Source: Gymnopus androsaceus JB14 | Lineage: Eukaryota > Basidiomycota > Agaricomycetes > Agaricales > Omphalotaceae | Assembly: GCA_009733575.1 (NCBI GenBank) | Contig: ML769527.1 | Coordinates: 1-64,000 of the forward strand | Reading direction: 5' to 3' | DNA length: 64,000 nt | Shown here: in pieces, positions 44,729 through 57,404 of the stretch | Position numbering within the stretch: the first letter of the stretch is position 1 | Layout of the letters: each line of letters begins with the position of its first letter | Notes under the pieces: generated by a model | Databases searched by the model: none | What the model saw: only the letters and a program-made list of their open reading frames with translations | Told to the model about the DNA's origin: nothing | Made by a program: the position numbers and the translations under genes

Positions 44729-47248
44729 AGTCCATGTGCACCTCTGGATGGGGCATACAAGATGGATTTTGGGTAGAAGAACCGTGGTGAGTAGGAGCTG
44801 TCATGGGGCTGTATGCTCGTATTAAAACGTGCTCATTAACGACAGTCTCAAGGTATATGCACCTAGTCATCAGTAGAACCATTGAAGGAGAACGACCTTG
44901 AAGAGCATCAGTATTCAGGGATTCAAAGTAAGCAGGAACAATTCACCGTCTGCTGGAAACAAAATCGCCTCGAAATTAACTATTTCCTCCATGGGAGCAG
45001 TTGTTTTATACTAGAGATGAGAAGTAAAGTAAAGGGAACAGAGGAAGGCTTAGATGACACTAAACGGAAAAGAGCCTTCCTTTAAGTACTCGAGACAACG
45101 AGGACGGAACAAGCCTCCCGACGAATAGCTGAGATTGGCAGACACGAGGTCGGTTAACTCTCCATTCCAGTTAGAGAGCCCACAGCATTAACCAAAGTAA
45201 TTTGCTCAAAATTGAGGTTAGAAGCATCGTGAAATGGGCCATTTAACGAGTCGCAGAGATGAGGTTTCAAGCTCCGGAGTTTTGATCATGATCAGACGAG
45301 ACCTGTGTCGAAGCGAAGCGAGAGACAAAGTACTAAGTATTACGCTGCGGCAGATGGGGTAGTCCAGGAAGAGGATGATTGGCGCTGTAGTGCTCAATTC
45401 GGCGCTTGCGGAACTTTCCACACGCGAACCACCTCGTACGACCTAGTACTAGTGCATATGCGCCAGGAAAAGACTCTGGTACAGTCAGCCGCTCTAAAGC
45501 TCAGAGCCTTCACTAACGAAATTTGGTCTTTCAGGCGCCATTGACACAAAATAACAAGAAATGATCTCTAGATGACCTTCAACACTGGTGATTCCGAGGA
45601 TAACTTCCTCCTGCCACGCTTTGGCAGTATGCTTCTAATCCTAGGCCTTAGGAACTAGAAGCTTTCGATCAAATGGGTAAGTCAACACCGCTGAGTGTCA
45701 ACTCGAGTCGCGACTCACTGGATTAATCATAGACCTTCTCCTCCCACTAGCCTTTACTCTTACTTAATGGTTCTCCTAACTATCATCGCCTCGCTTCATG
45801 CACCTGAGACTCGTAAGTTTCTCCTTTTATTATTCGACGCGGTTAGGGTTCCGTCTAATGTGCGACAACTTTGCGGTCAATGCAATGGCCATTGTGGGTG
45901 ATGTCAGCAGCCACGCCATGGAAGAAATTTCTTGCAGGTATCGCAGCGATAATTACAACCTCGAGGATTCTCACAAAAGCATCTCCGCCCCCAATCATGG
46001 TCGACCCTTTGAAATCACAACCTCACCTTCCACCTTCTAGTCATTGACACTCGATGAATTCCTCAGCGCCTCATTATTGTACCCCAATGGTGATGGAGTT
46101 GGTGTTTCGTGCGATGAATCATATCTTTCAATTCGATCCATTAAATCTCACTGCTATGGACCTTCTGTAATAATGTTTGGATTTTTGAGTTGGTCTTTTA
46201 GCCAAAATTGATCCCTCGGTCGGATTCATATTCCAATTTCTCAGAGTCGGATGACGTCGAGTAGCGAGTTCTGCTACCTGCTAGCACATCATCCGCTTTC
46301 CTTTGATTTAGAGGGTAGATTCGGTGACAAAGGACGGTACGTGGACTCTGATTAACCTCCTATATGTGCTATCTATCTACTTCCATGCGTGGATCCGCGA
46401 ATCCTTTTCTAGAAGTGAGAGAGAAACGAAGAAATTTCATGGGAAGTAAAATTCGGCCTGTGAAAAAATTCAGCCTGTGATCGAAACGGTGTTCAGAGTG
46501 TTCGGACTCTGGATAGTAGCCATTCTACAGTCTAACCTACAGTCTAACCTTTCCTGGTCTGAGGCAGGTGACGGCTCCGAGTCTTGCTACATGCGGTGGA
46601 ATGTGTCTGCAATGCGCAAGTATAGTACCAGGAGACTGTATCTTCGCACACTTATTATACTTCTGCGTTATGGGCCTGGAAGTCATACATCTTAGGGTCC
46701 ATGCGACCGACGTTTCTCAGACGACCTCGGGCGGGCTATACCTACAGGCTGATACAATGAATGGTTCAATGCATGTTGAATCTCTCAGATTTTGACTTTT
46801 ATGAGTTGTTTGGGGGTCGGGTCGGGGTGCTGGGAGTTCTGGGCGCCCAGTGACTGTTGTCCGTGAAACGAAATCCGTATATTATGCCCCCTAATTCAAA
46901 TTGAAGACCGACAGAGAGAAGAAAGGGTCGTAGACTCGTACCATGCAAGCTGCACGTGAAGATGAGAGAATTGAGCCTTCCATTACCCAGATGGGTAATG
47001 ACCAGATAAATAAATAGATACGCAGCACTGCGGTGATTCCATGCATGGGAAACCGCCGGTTTCAGTGAGCTTGACTCCTATATGGAGCTATATGGAGGTA
47101 GACTGTTAGCTCAAAGCAGCAATATCTGATAAGTAGACACGCTTATGCGCGTTGCAATTTCCGTGACAGTGTACGTGACGGTGTGCCATCAACAATCACG
47201 TGTATCACAAAAACCGTTCCTTCGCTTCGTTCCAACTGCTGAAAAACT
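44729..47248. other. 2.5 kb intergenic region
   Basis: Only short frames without recognisable content (for example 45695-45901, 46477-46695). Low GC bias changes and no clear repeats. The last 300 bp are upstream of NUP160 and contain GTGACAGTGTACGTGACGGTGT, a short imperfect repeat that may be a regulatory site. Confidence 0.5.
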
Positions 47249-50200
47249 ATGGATGGAAGCCTCTTGGTAGGCACGCATATTTCCTCTCTTTTCCCCCAAT
47301 CTAGGGCCTTGTCAATCTATGTCCAAACTCAGCAGTTGAATACGCCACTTTCTTCAGTCGAAAAAGAGTCGGATCCCGCAGAACATGCATCATATTCTTC
47401 GGTTCTACATACTCCCCCTACTGGGACCATCCTTCTCCGGGTTCTACACGGAGGCTTAATTGTCGAGCTCGTCTCGCTATCCACGCAACTACAGCCTCTT
47501 CGATTCGTCTTTCCTTCGCCTGTCCTTTCTTCTCCAGCAATCTTCCTGTGGGAGTCAGATGAACTGCATCTCATCACAGTTACGACCATTGGATCTCTTT
47601 ATAGAGTCGTCATTCCCATTGGTGCAGGTCTAGACGTATGGCGCGACCAGTCTCAGAATATTTGGACTTCCGAGTATCTCATCAAGAATTTTTCTGGAGC
47701 GCTGGAAGGACTGGTACACATCCAAGGGACACATTGTGTCGCCATTGGATTGCCCAATGGGTCCTTGTTGAGGTTAGAAACAGAGTACATAGGGTCGGGC
47801 AGGCATGATGGTAAGTTTCCCTGAGCCTCACGCGTTCAAAGTTAATTTGTTTGTGCAGATGAATGGACAGAATCTATATTTCAAGCTGGATCTTTTCTAT
47901 CGTCATTCAAGTCATTCCTTCCTTCTCTGAACAACGCCAATTCTAACACGGCAGAAATTATATCAATGGCTACACATCCGTGGCCCACAGATATCGGCCA
48001 CATTTGGACGCTTTCGCGTGATCGCGTACTCAGGCTTTGGAAGCCAAAGATAGGTTGCGTTGTCTTCAAAACACTGTCGCACGGTTTGGCAAGGGAATCT
48101 TCTCCCGGCCATGGAAAGCCCCAGGTGCTCCTCGACGCCGAACACCAAACTCTGTTACGCGTGTTTTCCTTCAGTGAAGACGACGATCACTTTTACGTTC
48201 TTGCCTTCCTTCCTGCTGTTTCCTCCACCTCCGGCGGTACTTTCCTTCTTTTGGACGCCCTCTCCGACCAAGTCACTGAAGTGGGAACGATCCAATGCTC
48301 CAAGCATACCGCACACTGTCATTTGCAGGACTTTATGGTTATAACCAACGTATTATATACGCTATGGGATCGTCAAGGCCAATCGATGGTCGAGAAGACT
48401 TTTATCGACTTGCACTCCATAATCAACGATAGTTCCCGTATTTCCGTCTGGGAGAGTGCTTCGTGTGCTCCCGAAATGGAGCTCACTCCAGCATACCTCG
48501 AAGAAGTTTTAATGGGCAAAGGCTCCATCACGGACAAATTCTTCGACGCTGTCATGCGACCTGGCCTGTTTTCTACTCTTACTCTCCGAACTGCCATTGA
48601 CCAGTATACGGATAGTTGTCTTTCGCTGCCTGGACCGCCGCCACATCCGCTAACAGTGACCTATGCCTCCCTAGAGGAGAACATCGCTGCAGTTGTAGGT
48701 TGTACAGTTAACCTCAATCGTGATCCACAAACTGGCGCGTTGCAGCACGATAAATACTGGAATGCGCTGAAGCGAGATTGGGAAGGATTTATCGCTCGAT
48801 GCCGAGAAATCGAACGCAGCGCTCGCTGGCCGCTTGTCCTTGGTGCTCAAGGCCAGGGCGACATCATCGTCGTAGAGCGCGAACGTGTTAGTGCCCAGGT
48901 CGTTGCAGACTTGCCAATCCACCTGTATCAAGTTCTTTCTCGTGATCTTCGAATTACAGACTCTCAGTACGATTTATTGGGCATTCTATGGACTCTTCGA
49001 GACAAAGTGGGACCGCAAATAATGCTTGGTTTAGAAAGTTGTCTAGTTGATCTCATGCACCAGGAGATCGCTTTTCCCTTCGCCGACATACTCCAAGACC
49101 AAACTAATCGATTTCATTTCAAAGACGCATTGGACGAAGGTGCTAGTGTTTGGCTTATTGGACGTCTTTCAAGTATAGACAATCTTGATGAGGCTGTCCG
49201 AACCTCTCTTGATGTGATAGGCGGTCTTGATATGGGGGTCAAAAGAGAAGAGGACGAAGTTGAACTGCTTCTTCCTCCGCCGGACTCTGATTGGTTCAGA
49301 GGCTTGACGGCCTCGTATATCACCACTTCAAGTAATGCCAGATACGACCTGTGCTTATGCTTGATGGCTCTCTTCTTCTTCCTTGTCGATGACCTACCCG
49401 ACTGGGATCCATCATTACTAGCAGAAGTGTTTGCGGTATTCAGGGGAACTGCGATGATGCGTTATGTTGTTCGCCAGTCATCCAGTGCTGCTTCTAAAGC
49501 ACCAGTTGACGACATATCTTCGGCAGACGATGTGGTATCACTCCTACAGAACATGCAAGTGTCCCGTAACCGAAATCATTCCACTCCTACCTATTCCCTT
49601 GTCCACCGTCTGTTAATACAGACTGGTGATACGAGCCACGTACTTCCTGGTGCAGCTCACCGTTTCCTCGATACCACAGGACTGTTACAATCTGTAACGC
49701 CGGCAATTGCCTCTAAAGCAGAGGTTTCGTTCTGCGAAAGGTTAAGACTTCTAGGTTATATCCACGTTTCTCGTGAACTGCTCTCCTGGTTACCCAGAAC
49801 TCCTGGAGTTTCCTACGTTCTCTCCCGGATATGGCTTAACGCTGGCCGAGTAGATGACGCCGCATTCCTCCTTGAAAAGCTCGCCGGTTGCTTCGGTAGG
49901 CATTACACTGTGATGTATATTTTTTTGTTTAACATCTTTTTCGTAGGCCCGGATAATGCCCTTGCCCCAGACGACCGCGATGCACTACAGAGCGTGCTCC
50001 CGTCTTCACAGATGTTCGATTCCGCATTTTCTTTCTTCCAGTATAATGCATCGCTCTTCAAGTCGAACTCTCTTCAATATCACGAAGTCCTTTTTACACA
50101 GCGTGCATTGTCAGTCGCTCCTGCAGATACCGATACTTCCACGTTATGGTACACTGTTGTTCGGGGATACGTAGATCTTGGACTGTTTGATGAGGCTTAT

Positions 50201-51825
50201 CGCCGCTTGGATCTCAACGCCTTCGGATACCCAGTGAGAACTTTCTTTACATTCTTCCCCGGCTTTTCATTCATAGTATCTCTTCCAGAAAACGCGAAAA
50301 CATCAGTCAGCTAGTCTATCGAATGTGCGAAAGCGACAATGTGGAACAACTGCTAGTCTTTCAACTTTGCTGGATATGCCGATGAGGTTGAGGATGCGCT
50401 TTCCTTCAAAGCTCGTAATGCGGACCCTCTTGTGCACCCGAGCTATGCCCGGATCTTATATTCATGGTTTCTTCTGCGAGGCGACTACCGTAATGGTGCG
50501 GGCGTTTCACCCCTCTCAATACTAGCAATATTTTCTAATTTTTATTCCAAGCCGCCTTGACGATGTATCAGAGAGCTCGTAAGCTCCAAGGGCTCATGAT
50601 TAAAGACCCATCTCTGATGGCCCGTTTGGCTACGGAACAACTGGAATCATACATGATTTCTATGAACGCGCTTTCACTTGCAGATTCAAAAAATCTGTGG
50701 TTCCTTTTACCAGGATCTGTTGACACAGCAAACGAGGTGCGTATTCAAAATTCATGCTTTATCCTGATGGCTTAAATTACTCGCTCGGTTTTCAGCGTAG
50801 ACGCCAAATCACTAGTAATGTCCCGGAATCCAAATTCTCTCTCGGCAGGTATGAGAATGAGGTCGTGCAATTAGTAGACATTCAGTACGAGTACACGCTT
50901 CTGTCCGCGCAACTCGATCTTGCGATGAGAGACTCTTCTATACCGCCCACTACCGGTAAGGCTTGCTGTTGATCACAGATTGCTGGAAGATAATGAAACC
51001 TCTTCAGATTTCCTACCTCCTCCATCTTCCATTGTACTGAGATTGGCGCAATCCAATCGCTTCAACATGGCTTTGGCCACTGCTCGTAGTCTAGAAGTTG
51101 ACATGACGGACCTGTTTGCTCATCTGACGACGCAATGCCTAAGGCTTTCTCATAATCCGGACGTTGTCGTGTGGGTCGAATGATTGTTTTTCTTGGGAAC
51201 TCCGCTGATCGACCTCGTTCATAGTCAAGAAGATACCTCCGACTGGCTCCTCACCGACAACGTCTCGACATGGCCTGGTTCTCCTGCTGATAGAGGGTGG
51301 AGATATCTGCGAGAATCGCTGAAGCGCCACGATGGGATCGAGACAGACTTCAATTACACGAAGATCGCACTGGAAACGATTCTCAGTGTTCAAGCATCCT
51401 CCCCACCTCCATGGCTAGTTTCCGTTTTAGAGGTATGCAATCTCACTCTTTCCACTCAAGCGATAGTAATGACCTAGAATACTTTCTAGGATCATCATCA
51501 TGAATACCTCATTCGCGTTAGTCTGCGATTCGGAAATCTCGACCAAGCCGTTGACCACACGCTGTCACTGATCCAGAAGGTGAGTTGAAATTTCCCTGTC
51601 GGACGTTAAAAATCTCAATCAAACAAAAATCAGGTTGACAGCCAACTCGCTCGAGAAAACCCCAAAAACGCTGCCTCTACGTGGCTACCATACACGCTCA
51701 TCGATCAAGTGCTTGTAGCCGGAATGGCGCAAGAGCCTTCACCGCCTCGTCTCTCCGAGCTTCGTATGGAAGTTACCAATCGTGTAAAGCGTATGCAAAA
51801 ACTTGTCAGCTATAAGCTACGATGA
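47249..51825 (+). CDS. NUP160: nucleoporin Nup160/Nup120, Y-complex of the nuclear pore
   Basis: Ten exons: 47249-47810, 47859-49895, 49947-50233, 50289-50495, 50552-50736, 50796-50955, 51008-51170, 51225-51432, 51490-51579, 51634-51825. The N-half is a beta-propeller (IGHIWTLSRDRVLRLW, TGTILLRVLHGGLIVEL); the C-half is alpha-helical with the family blocks AYRRLDLNAFGYP, NFAGYADEVEDALSFKA, LTMYQRARKLQGLM and FNMALATARSLEVD. The protein is a scaffold subunit of the outer ring (Nup107-160) of the pore and acts in mRNA export. Exon 4 has two one-base gains in homopolymers, in the A-run at 50289-50292 and the T-run at 50359-50361. Removing both restores continuous homology and the downstream phase. 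So it is intact apart from two probable sequence errors or, less likely, a decaying copy. Confidence 0.9.
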
Positions 51826-52482
51826 CGTTCGCCATTTTTTGTAGGATATCGGTGTTATTGTATTATTCGCTGTGAACTCTCAGTTGCTGTTATGTATGTT
51901 ATAATGAGCCAAATGGTGAATCATCATGCGGTGCTTGAGCTTGAGCTAACATTTCCCGAACCTCAAAGTGTCTTCATTCGCGATACCCGGATCGTCGTCG
52001 ATGCTCCTGGTCAATTGATCCGTCGATTCTAGTTACAACAACTCTGAATCGACTTCTGAATCGACTCCGTGATCGACCAGAATCGACTATCTGACTACCT
52101 TATTAATATTCAGTGGTAGTGTCGGAATTTGACCACAAACTAAATACTGTACCGTACTGAATCGTAGCGACCAGAGATCAAGCGTTACATACCTGATATA
52201 GCGACCAAAGTGAAAGCATGTGAGTGCATTCTTAGCCCAAACTGTAGCGATATGTAAAAAACGTACCTTGGGTCTGTTGAATTAAATGTCAGAAGCTGAC
52301 AAGAAATCTAACTCATAGAAGCAGTGTAAGTACGGGCACTGGGGAGAAGTGAGCGCAAGGCTAAAACCAGGAACAATATAATCTGTACACTTTGGATATT
52401 AATACCGGCAGTTTGAACTTGGTTTGAATGTTATGTATTATTATAAAACAAGGCGGGACGCGTTGTTCTCGTTCTCTCTTCC
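51826..52482. other. intergenic with a short tandem motif
   Basis: Upstream region of the first F-box-like gene. At about 52034-52098 the motif GAATCGACT occurs four times with small changes (TCTGAATCGACTTCTGAATCG and neighbours), an 11-13 bp tandem array. No gene. The last 80 bp, from CGGCAGTTTGAAC, are shared with the region before the second F-box gene. Confidence 0.55.
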
Positions 52483-54339
52483 ATGACTACTTCCTTAACT
52501 CCCTCATCTCGGTGGGATCTAGCTCTTTCTCCCTTTGCCTCTATCCTTGGAACGAATCATGTTCCCTCGACAAACGAACTCGCAGAGTTGAAAGCATCGC
52601 TTATCGTGCCCAAGCACGAACTTTCTCGATTAGACTCCGAGATTGCAAGATTGCAAGGGATCTTGGACGGACTCTCGTCCTCACGGGCGCAAATCAAACA
52701 GTACATCGACGCTCATCAGTTTTTGATGTCCCCAGTCCGCCAGATACCTCCAGAAACCCTTTCCGAAATATTCGTCTGGTGTCTACCCAGTGTGGACTCA
52801 GACACTTACTCAGTTCGAAGTTTGGATGAAGCTCCACTAATTTTGACCACGATATGTCGAGATTGGAGGCGGATTGCGATCCAGACTCCTCGTTTGTGGA
52901 CGTCACTTCATATCCATCATCCCTTGGATATTACTGTTGCGGCTTTTGCTCGGCGGATAAAAGGTATTAATCGCTGGTTGGAACGCTCTGCATCGCTTCC
53001 CATTTCTATATCCCTTCATTCGAGAACATGGCCTCCGTACACAGACCGAGAGCCCCAAACAGACTCAGACGACATCCACCTCTTAATCCGTTTGCTCATG
53101 ACCTTCAGCGACAAGTTCAGCTCACTTTCATTGTGCATCGCTCCGGATGACTATGTCATCTTTGATAGACTTTCACCTCCGCAAGGCTTTCCTGTTCTTC
53201 ATTCAGTAAAACTGCGAGATACAAATCATCGCAGAGGGTTGTACAGTGGTCATGTTATAGAGCCTGACATCATAAGCCGAATTTGCTCTCGGATCCCACT
53301 GCTGAAGAAGCTAGCAATTTATCATTGCATTAACCAAGGTGATCAGTATGTTGCATTGGCCCAATCTAATCAATGGGTGTCTTTGACGGACTTAACTCTA
53401 TCCCATGGTGGTTTCCTTGAAGGCCTTACACCAGCTCATGCACTCCGGGTTCTGGCTCAAACGCCTCTAGTGCAATCCATTGATTTAACAATACAAATGA
53501 TTGCATCCTTATCCTTTACCGAGTCGCTACAGATGGTCCATTTGGCTTTCTTGAAGAAAATGCGTATCACGTTCTCCTTACGGGATGGGCCCGCTCCCGA
53601 TGCGGAGGGCCTACAAGATATTCAGAATGGTGTGGTGCGGATGTTTGGCACCATTCACTGTCCCTCCTTAACCTCACTATCATTTTCCTTATCTGGATTT
53701 CCCATTTCCAAAATCCCATTCAACGGCCTTCCACTGGATAATCTGGAGGCATTGGAGCTGAATGCGGCAATGTCTTCAGCGGCATTATGCCACTGTCTTG
53801 AACTCGTTCCAAGTTTGGTTTCTCTCCAGATCAGAGATATTGGGACAAAGAGACCCCTTTCACCATTTGTTGATTTCGTAGACATTGCAAAATATGGCAA
53901 CACATCCACTGTGGATGAATCAGTTTTGCTTGCTCTCAGTCACGGTGGATCGGAGCCTGATGCTACACACGTACCATTGTGTCCCGAGCTCCAGATCTTT
54001 CGCCTTTTTCCTTCCCAAAAGATCTCCAGTGAAGCACTTACTACGTTTATCACATCCAGAGAGAAAACTCTGAAACTATGTGAAGCGTTATTTCCATCTC
54101 AAGATTCTTTTGTCATCACAGATGAGGATTTGGATCGATTGAAGGCTGTGAAGGAAAGTGGGATGATGAACTTGCGTTTGCATTATTCATGGGGTCCGCC
54201 GCCTCCTGAGGACGAGCAGGATTCACCTACTACGGGTCTTTCGCGATACGTACCGGATCCTCTGCCGCCGATGCCTCAGAGGCGGGTTGGGCTATCAGAT
54301 ATGGAAGGATATTGGGGCACCGGTGCTATCATAGCTTGA
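52483..54339 (+). CDS. F-box-like protein 1
   Basis: A single intronless frame of 618 aa. N-terminal coiled coil (residues 28-72, ELAELKASLIVPKHELSRL and on), then the F-box-like motif SPVRQIPPETLSEIFVWCLP (about 82-101), then a WRRIA block and Leu-rich repeat-like sequence to about residue 560, and a Pro/acidic tail. This layout is typical of the very large F-box-like family of Agaricomycetes; members probably act as substrate receptors of SCF ubiquitin ligases, but substrates are unknown. The ATG at 52483 follows a pyrimidine-rich leader. No lesion seen. It has a tandem paralog at 55547. Confidence 0.85.
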   Translation: MTTSLTPSSRWDLALSPFASILGTNHVPSTNELAELKASLIVPKHELSRLDSEIARLQGILDGLSSSRAQIKQYIDAHQFLMSPVRQIPPETLSEIFVWCLPSVDSDTYSVRSLDEAPLILTTICRDWRRIAIQTPRLWTSLHIHHPLDITVAAFARRIKGINRWLERSASLPISISLHSRTWPPYTDREPQTDSDDIHLLIRLLMTFSDKFSSLSLCIAPDDYVIFDRLSPPQGFPVLHSVKLRDTNHRRGLYSGHVIEPDIISRICSRIPLLKKLAIYHCINQGDQYVALAQSNQWVSLTDLTLSHGGFLEGLTPAHALRVLAQTPLVQSIDLTIQMIASLSFTESLQMVHLAFLKKMRITFSLRDGPAPDAEGLQDIQNGVVRMFGTIHCPSLTSLSFSLSGFPISKIPFNGLPLDNLEALELNAAMSSAALCHCLELVPSLVSLQIRDIGTKRPLSPFVDFVDIAKYGNTSTVDESVLLALSHGGSEPDATHVPLCPELQIFRLFPSQKISSEALTTFITSREKTLKLCEALFPSQDSFVITDEDLDRLKAVKESGMMNLRLHYSWGPPPPEDEQDSPTTGLSRYVPDPLPPMPQRRVGLSDMEGYWGTGAIIA

Positions 54340-54502
54340 AGATTTAAACGTCGTTTTGGATTGTACATAGTAGATTTTTCAAAGCTTACTGGCAGAGAAC
54401 ATCAAGATCGTTCGAACTTGATACATATATGCCGTTTTGGTAAGGCTACAGACAAATAAGAAAAAGTTTAACAAAGTAGCGATCAATGCAATTGATGTTC
54501 TC

Positions 54503-54840
54503 TTATCCTAACCCATGAAGATGTCGATGAGCATTGGATCCTATTGGATTCGGGTCTGAACCCGTCCAAAAATTGAGACCACTCTCCCTGTCCAAACCCA
54601 ACGAGTGCGCCCCACATCGAATCATCTGCATTATCATTATGGACGTATTGCGCATACCTCGGGAGTCAAGATAGATTTGTTGCTGCTGCGGCACCCCGTA
54701 AGCCTACTAGGCCTGATGTGAGTTCGGTGAAGCCAGAGACTGTGAATGCGTTGACATGATAGTAGGTAACGTTTGAGATTGAGAGGCTGGTGAAGTGGGT
54801 TTTCCAAGTAAACTCCAAAGTCCTTGAATAAATCACTGTG
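54503..54840 (-). pseudogene. 3' fragment of Zn(II)2Cys6 transcription factor
   Basis: The minus strand matches the last 100 codons of the transcription factor at 57756 (Gln-rich GVPQQQQ.., GLDRESGLNFW-coding region, HRHLHGLG end), with frame changes and deletions. There is no upstream part. It arose with the tandem duplication. Confidence 0.75.
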
Positions 54841-55546
54841 CAGAAGGTAAAAGACAGGCCTGGAAAGAATACACACCTGCTCACTCAAAATCCAATTCAG
54901 CTGACATGAAACTAGGAAACAGCAAAACATAGAATACTGAAAAGAAAAAAAAACAGAACTGGCCGCGTAGAATCAATTCACTCTCTTTTTTGCTTCCTTT
55001 CTTTGACGCAGAGACTAGGTGACCTATCCAACTTGAGAAATCCTTTGGAATAAATATGATACAAACTAGAAGAGGGTTCGGCCAGGAAATTCTCCCGAAG
55101 ACCACCAGGGATATCGAAAGAACTTACCAAGGGTAGAAATACACAACATATCTCAAAGGGCGAAAGAAAAAATTAAGAGGAAATCGATAGACTCGATACG
55201 CCTAGTGAATAAGATGACCGGGTAATTAGACGCTCGCATCGCTCTCTCATCCTCTCATCATCCGTCTCCGCTTTGATATCTACAGCCCGGGTTGACAGAT
55301 TTCATTGGAGGGTCGAAAAGGATACAAAATCTGGGTGAAAATCTCCTCTGAAATACCAATACCTTAGCTTATACGCCCGCTTCCGTAGCTTAGACTTCTG
55401 GAGCTCCAGTGAATATATCTGCGCAACAATACTAACACAGGATTCCCTAGCGATCTATCCAATTAGGATACCTTGGACATCGGCAGTTTGAACACGAAGT
55501 ATTGGAAGGCTTCTCATTCTCCCTCGATTTTTCAAACCTTTGGTGC
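54841..55546. other. intergenic between the two duplication units
   Basis: About 700 bp with no credible gene; short frames only. It includes the presumed promoter of the second F-box-like gene. Confidence 0.5.
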
Positions 55547-57139
55547 ATGACTACCCCCGTAACTCCCTCGTCATCCCATTGGGATCTAGCACTTTCTCCC
55601 TTTGCCTCTATCCTTGGAACGAATCATGCTCCCTCGACAAAAGAACTCGCAGAGTTGAAAGCATCGCTTATCGTGCCCAAGCACGAACTTTCTCGATTAG
55701 ACTCCGAGATTGCAAGGTTGCAAGGGATCTTGGACGGACTCTCGTCCGCACTGGCGCAAATCAAACAGTACATCGACGCTCATCAGTTTTTGATGTCCCC
55801 GGTCCGCCAGATACCTCCAGAAACCCTTTCCGAAATATTCGTCTGGTGTCTACCCAGTGTGGATTCAGACACATACTCAGTTCGAAGTTTGGATGAAGCT
55901 CCACTAATTTTGACCACGATATGTCGAGATTGGAGGCGGATTGCGATCCAGACTCCTCGTTTGTGGACGTCACTTCATATCTATCATCCCTTGAATATTA
56001 CTGCTGCGACTTTTGCTCGGCGGACAAAAGGTGTCAATCTCTGGCTGGAACGCTCTGCATCACTTCCCATCTCCATATCCCTTCATTCGAGAACATGGCC
56101 TCCGTTTCCACGCCCAGAATCCCAGACAGACAATATGCACCTCTTAATCCGTTTGCTCATGACCTTCAGCGACAAGTTCAGCTCACTTTCGTTGTACATT
56201 GCTCCGGATGACTACGCCATCTTTGACAGACTTTCACCTCCGCAAGGCTTTCCTGTTCTTCGTTCAGTGGAACTGCGAGATGGAAATCTTCGCAGAGGGA
56301 TGTACAGTGGACACGTTATAGAGCCTGGCATCATAAGCCGACTTTGCTCTCGGGTCCCACTGCTGAAGAAGTTCGCAATTTATCATTGCATTAACCAAGG
56401 TGCTCAGTATGTTGCATTGGCCCAATCTAATCAGTGGGTGTCTTTGACGGACTTAACTCTATCCCATGGTGGTTTCCTTGAAGGCCTTACACCAGCTCAT
56501 GCACTCCGGGTTCTGGCTCAAACGCCTCAACTGCGATCCACTGATTTAACAATACAAATGATTGCATCCTCGTCCTTTACGGAGTCGCTACAGATGGTCC
56601 ATTTGGCTTTCCTGAAGCAAATGTGTCTCTCGTTCTCCTTACGGAATGAGCCCGCTCCCGATGCGGAGGGCCTACAAGATATTCAGAATGGTGTGGTGCG
56701 GATGTTTGAGACTATTCACTGTCCCTCCTTAACCTCACTATCATTTTCCTTATCTGGATTTCCCATTTCCGAAATACCATTCACTAGCCTTCCACTTGAT
56801 AATCTGGACGCATTGGAGCTGGATGCGGTAATGTCTTCAAAGGCATTATACCACTGCCTTGCACTTGTTCCCAGCTTGCTCTCTCTCCAGATTAGAGATA
56901 TGGGGACGAAGGGGCTCTTTCTACCATATGACACTATTGTGGACATTGCAGGATATAACAACACATCTACTATGGATGAATCGGTTTTGCTTGCTCTCAG
57001 TCGCAGTGGAGCAGAGTCTGATGGTACAGACATGCCATTGTGTCCCAAACTCCAAAACTTTCGTCTTTTTCCTTCCCCTTCCCAAAAGATCTCCAGTGCA
57101 GCACTTACTACGTTTATCACATCCAGAATGAAAAATTGA
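55547..57139 (+). CDS. F-box-like protein 2, C-terminus lost by frameshift
   Basis: Tandem paralog of the gene at 52483. The ATG at 55547 gives MTTPVTPSSSHWDLALSPF; coiled coil, F-box-like motif (PVRQIPPETLSEIFVWCLP) and Leu-rich part are kept. After TFITSR a one-base loss (about 57126-57136, an A-run) leads to a stop at 57139, leaving 530 aa. The lost tail (LKLCEALFPSQDSF...) is still readable in the next frame to about 57260, followed by another indel. The truncated protein keeps the F-box and most repeats, so it could still work; or it is an early pseudogene. Confidence 0.75.
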   Translation: MTTPVTPSSSHWDLALSPFASILGTNHAPSTKELAELKASLIVPKHELSRLDSEIARLQGILDGLSSALAQIKQYIDAHQFLMSPVRQIPPETLSEIFVWCLPSVDSDTYSVRSLDEAPLILTTICRDWRRIAIQTPRLWTSLHIYHPLNITAATFARRTKGVNLWLERSASLPISISLHSRTWPPFPRPESQTDNMHLLIRLLMTFSDKFSSLSLYIAPDDYAIFDRLSPPQGFPVLRSVELRDGNLRRGMYSGHVIEPGIISRLCSRVPLLKKFAIYHCINQGAQYVALAQSNQWVSLTDLTLSHGGFLEGLTPAHALRVLAQTPQLRSTDLTIQMIASSSFTESLQMVHLAFLKQMCLSFSLRNEPAPDAEGLQDIQNGVVRMFETIHCPSLTSLSFSLSGFPISEIPFTSLPLDNLDALELDAVMSSKALYHCLALVPSLLSLQIRDMGTKGLFLPYDTIVDIAGYNNTSTMDESVLLALSRSGAESDGTDMPLCPKLQNFRLFPSPSQKISSAALTTFITSRMKN

Positions 57140-57404
57140 AACTGTGCGAAGCACTATTTCCATCTCAAGATTCTTTTGCCATCACCGATGAGGATTTGGG
57201 TCGATTGAAGGCTGTGAAGGAAAGTGGGATGATGAACTTGCGTTTGCATTATTCATGGGATTCACGCCGCCTCCTATGGACGAGCAGGACTTACCTACTA
57301 TGGGTCTTTCGCGACACGTACATGATCCTCTGCCGCTGATGCCTCGGAGGCGGTCGGGGCCATCAGACATGGAAGGATATTGGGGCACCGGTATAATAGT
57401 TTAA
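57140..57404 (+). pseudogene. out-of-frame tail of F-box-like protein 2
   Basis: KLCEALFPSQDSF, AITDEDLGRLKAVKESG and MNLRLHYSW match the tail of protein 1 but are out of frame with the gene upstream; after LHYSW a second indel breaks the Pro-rich part. The final MEGYWGTG codons can still be seen near 57370-57392. Confidence 0.8.
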
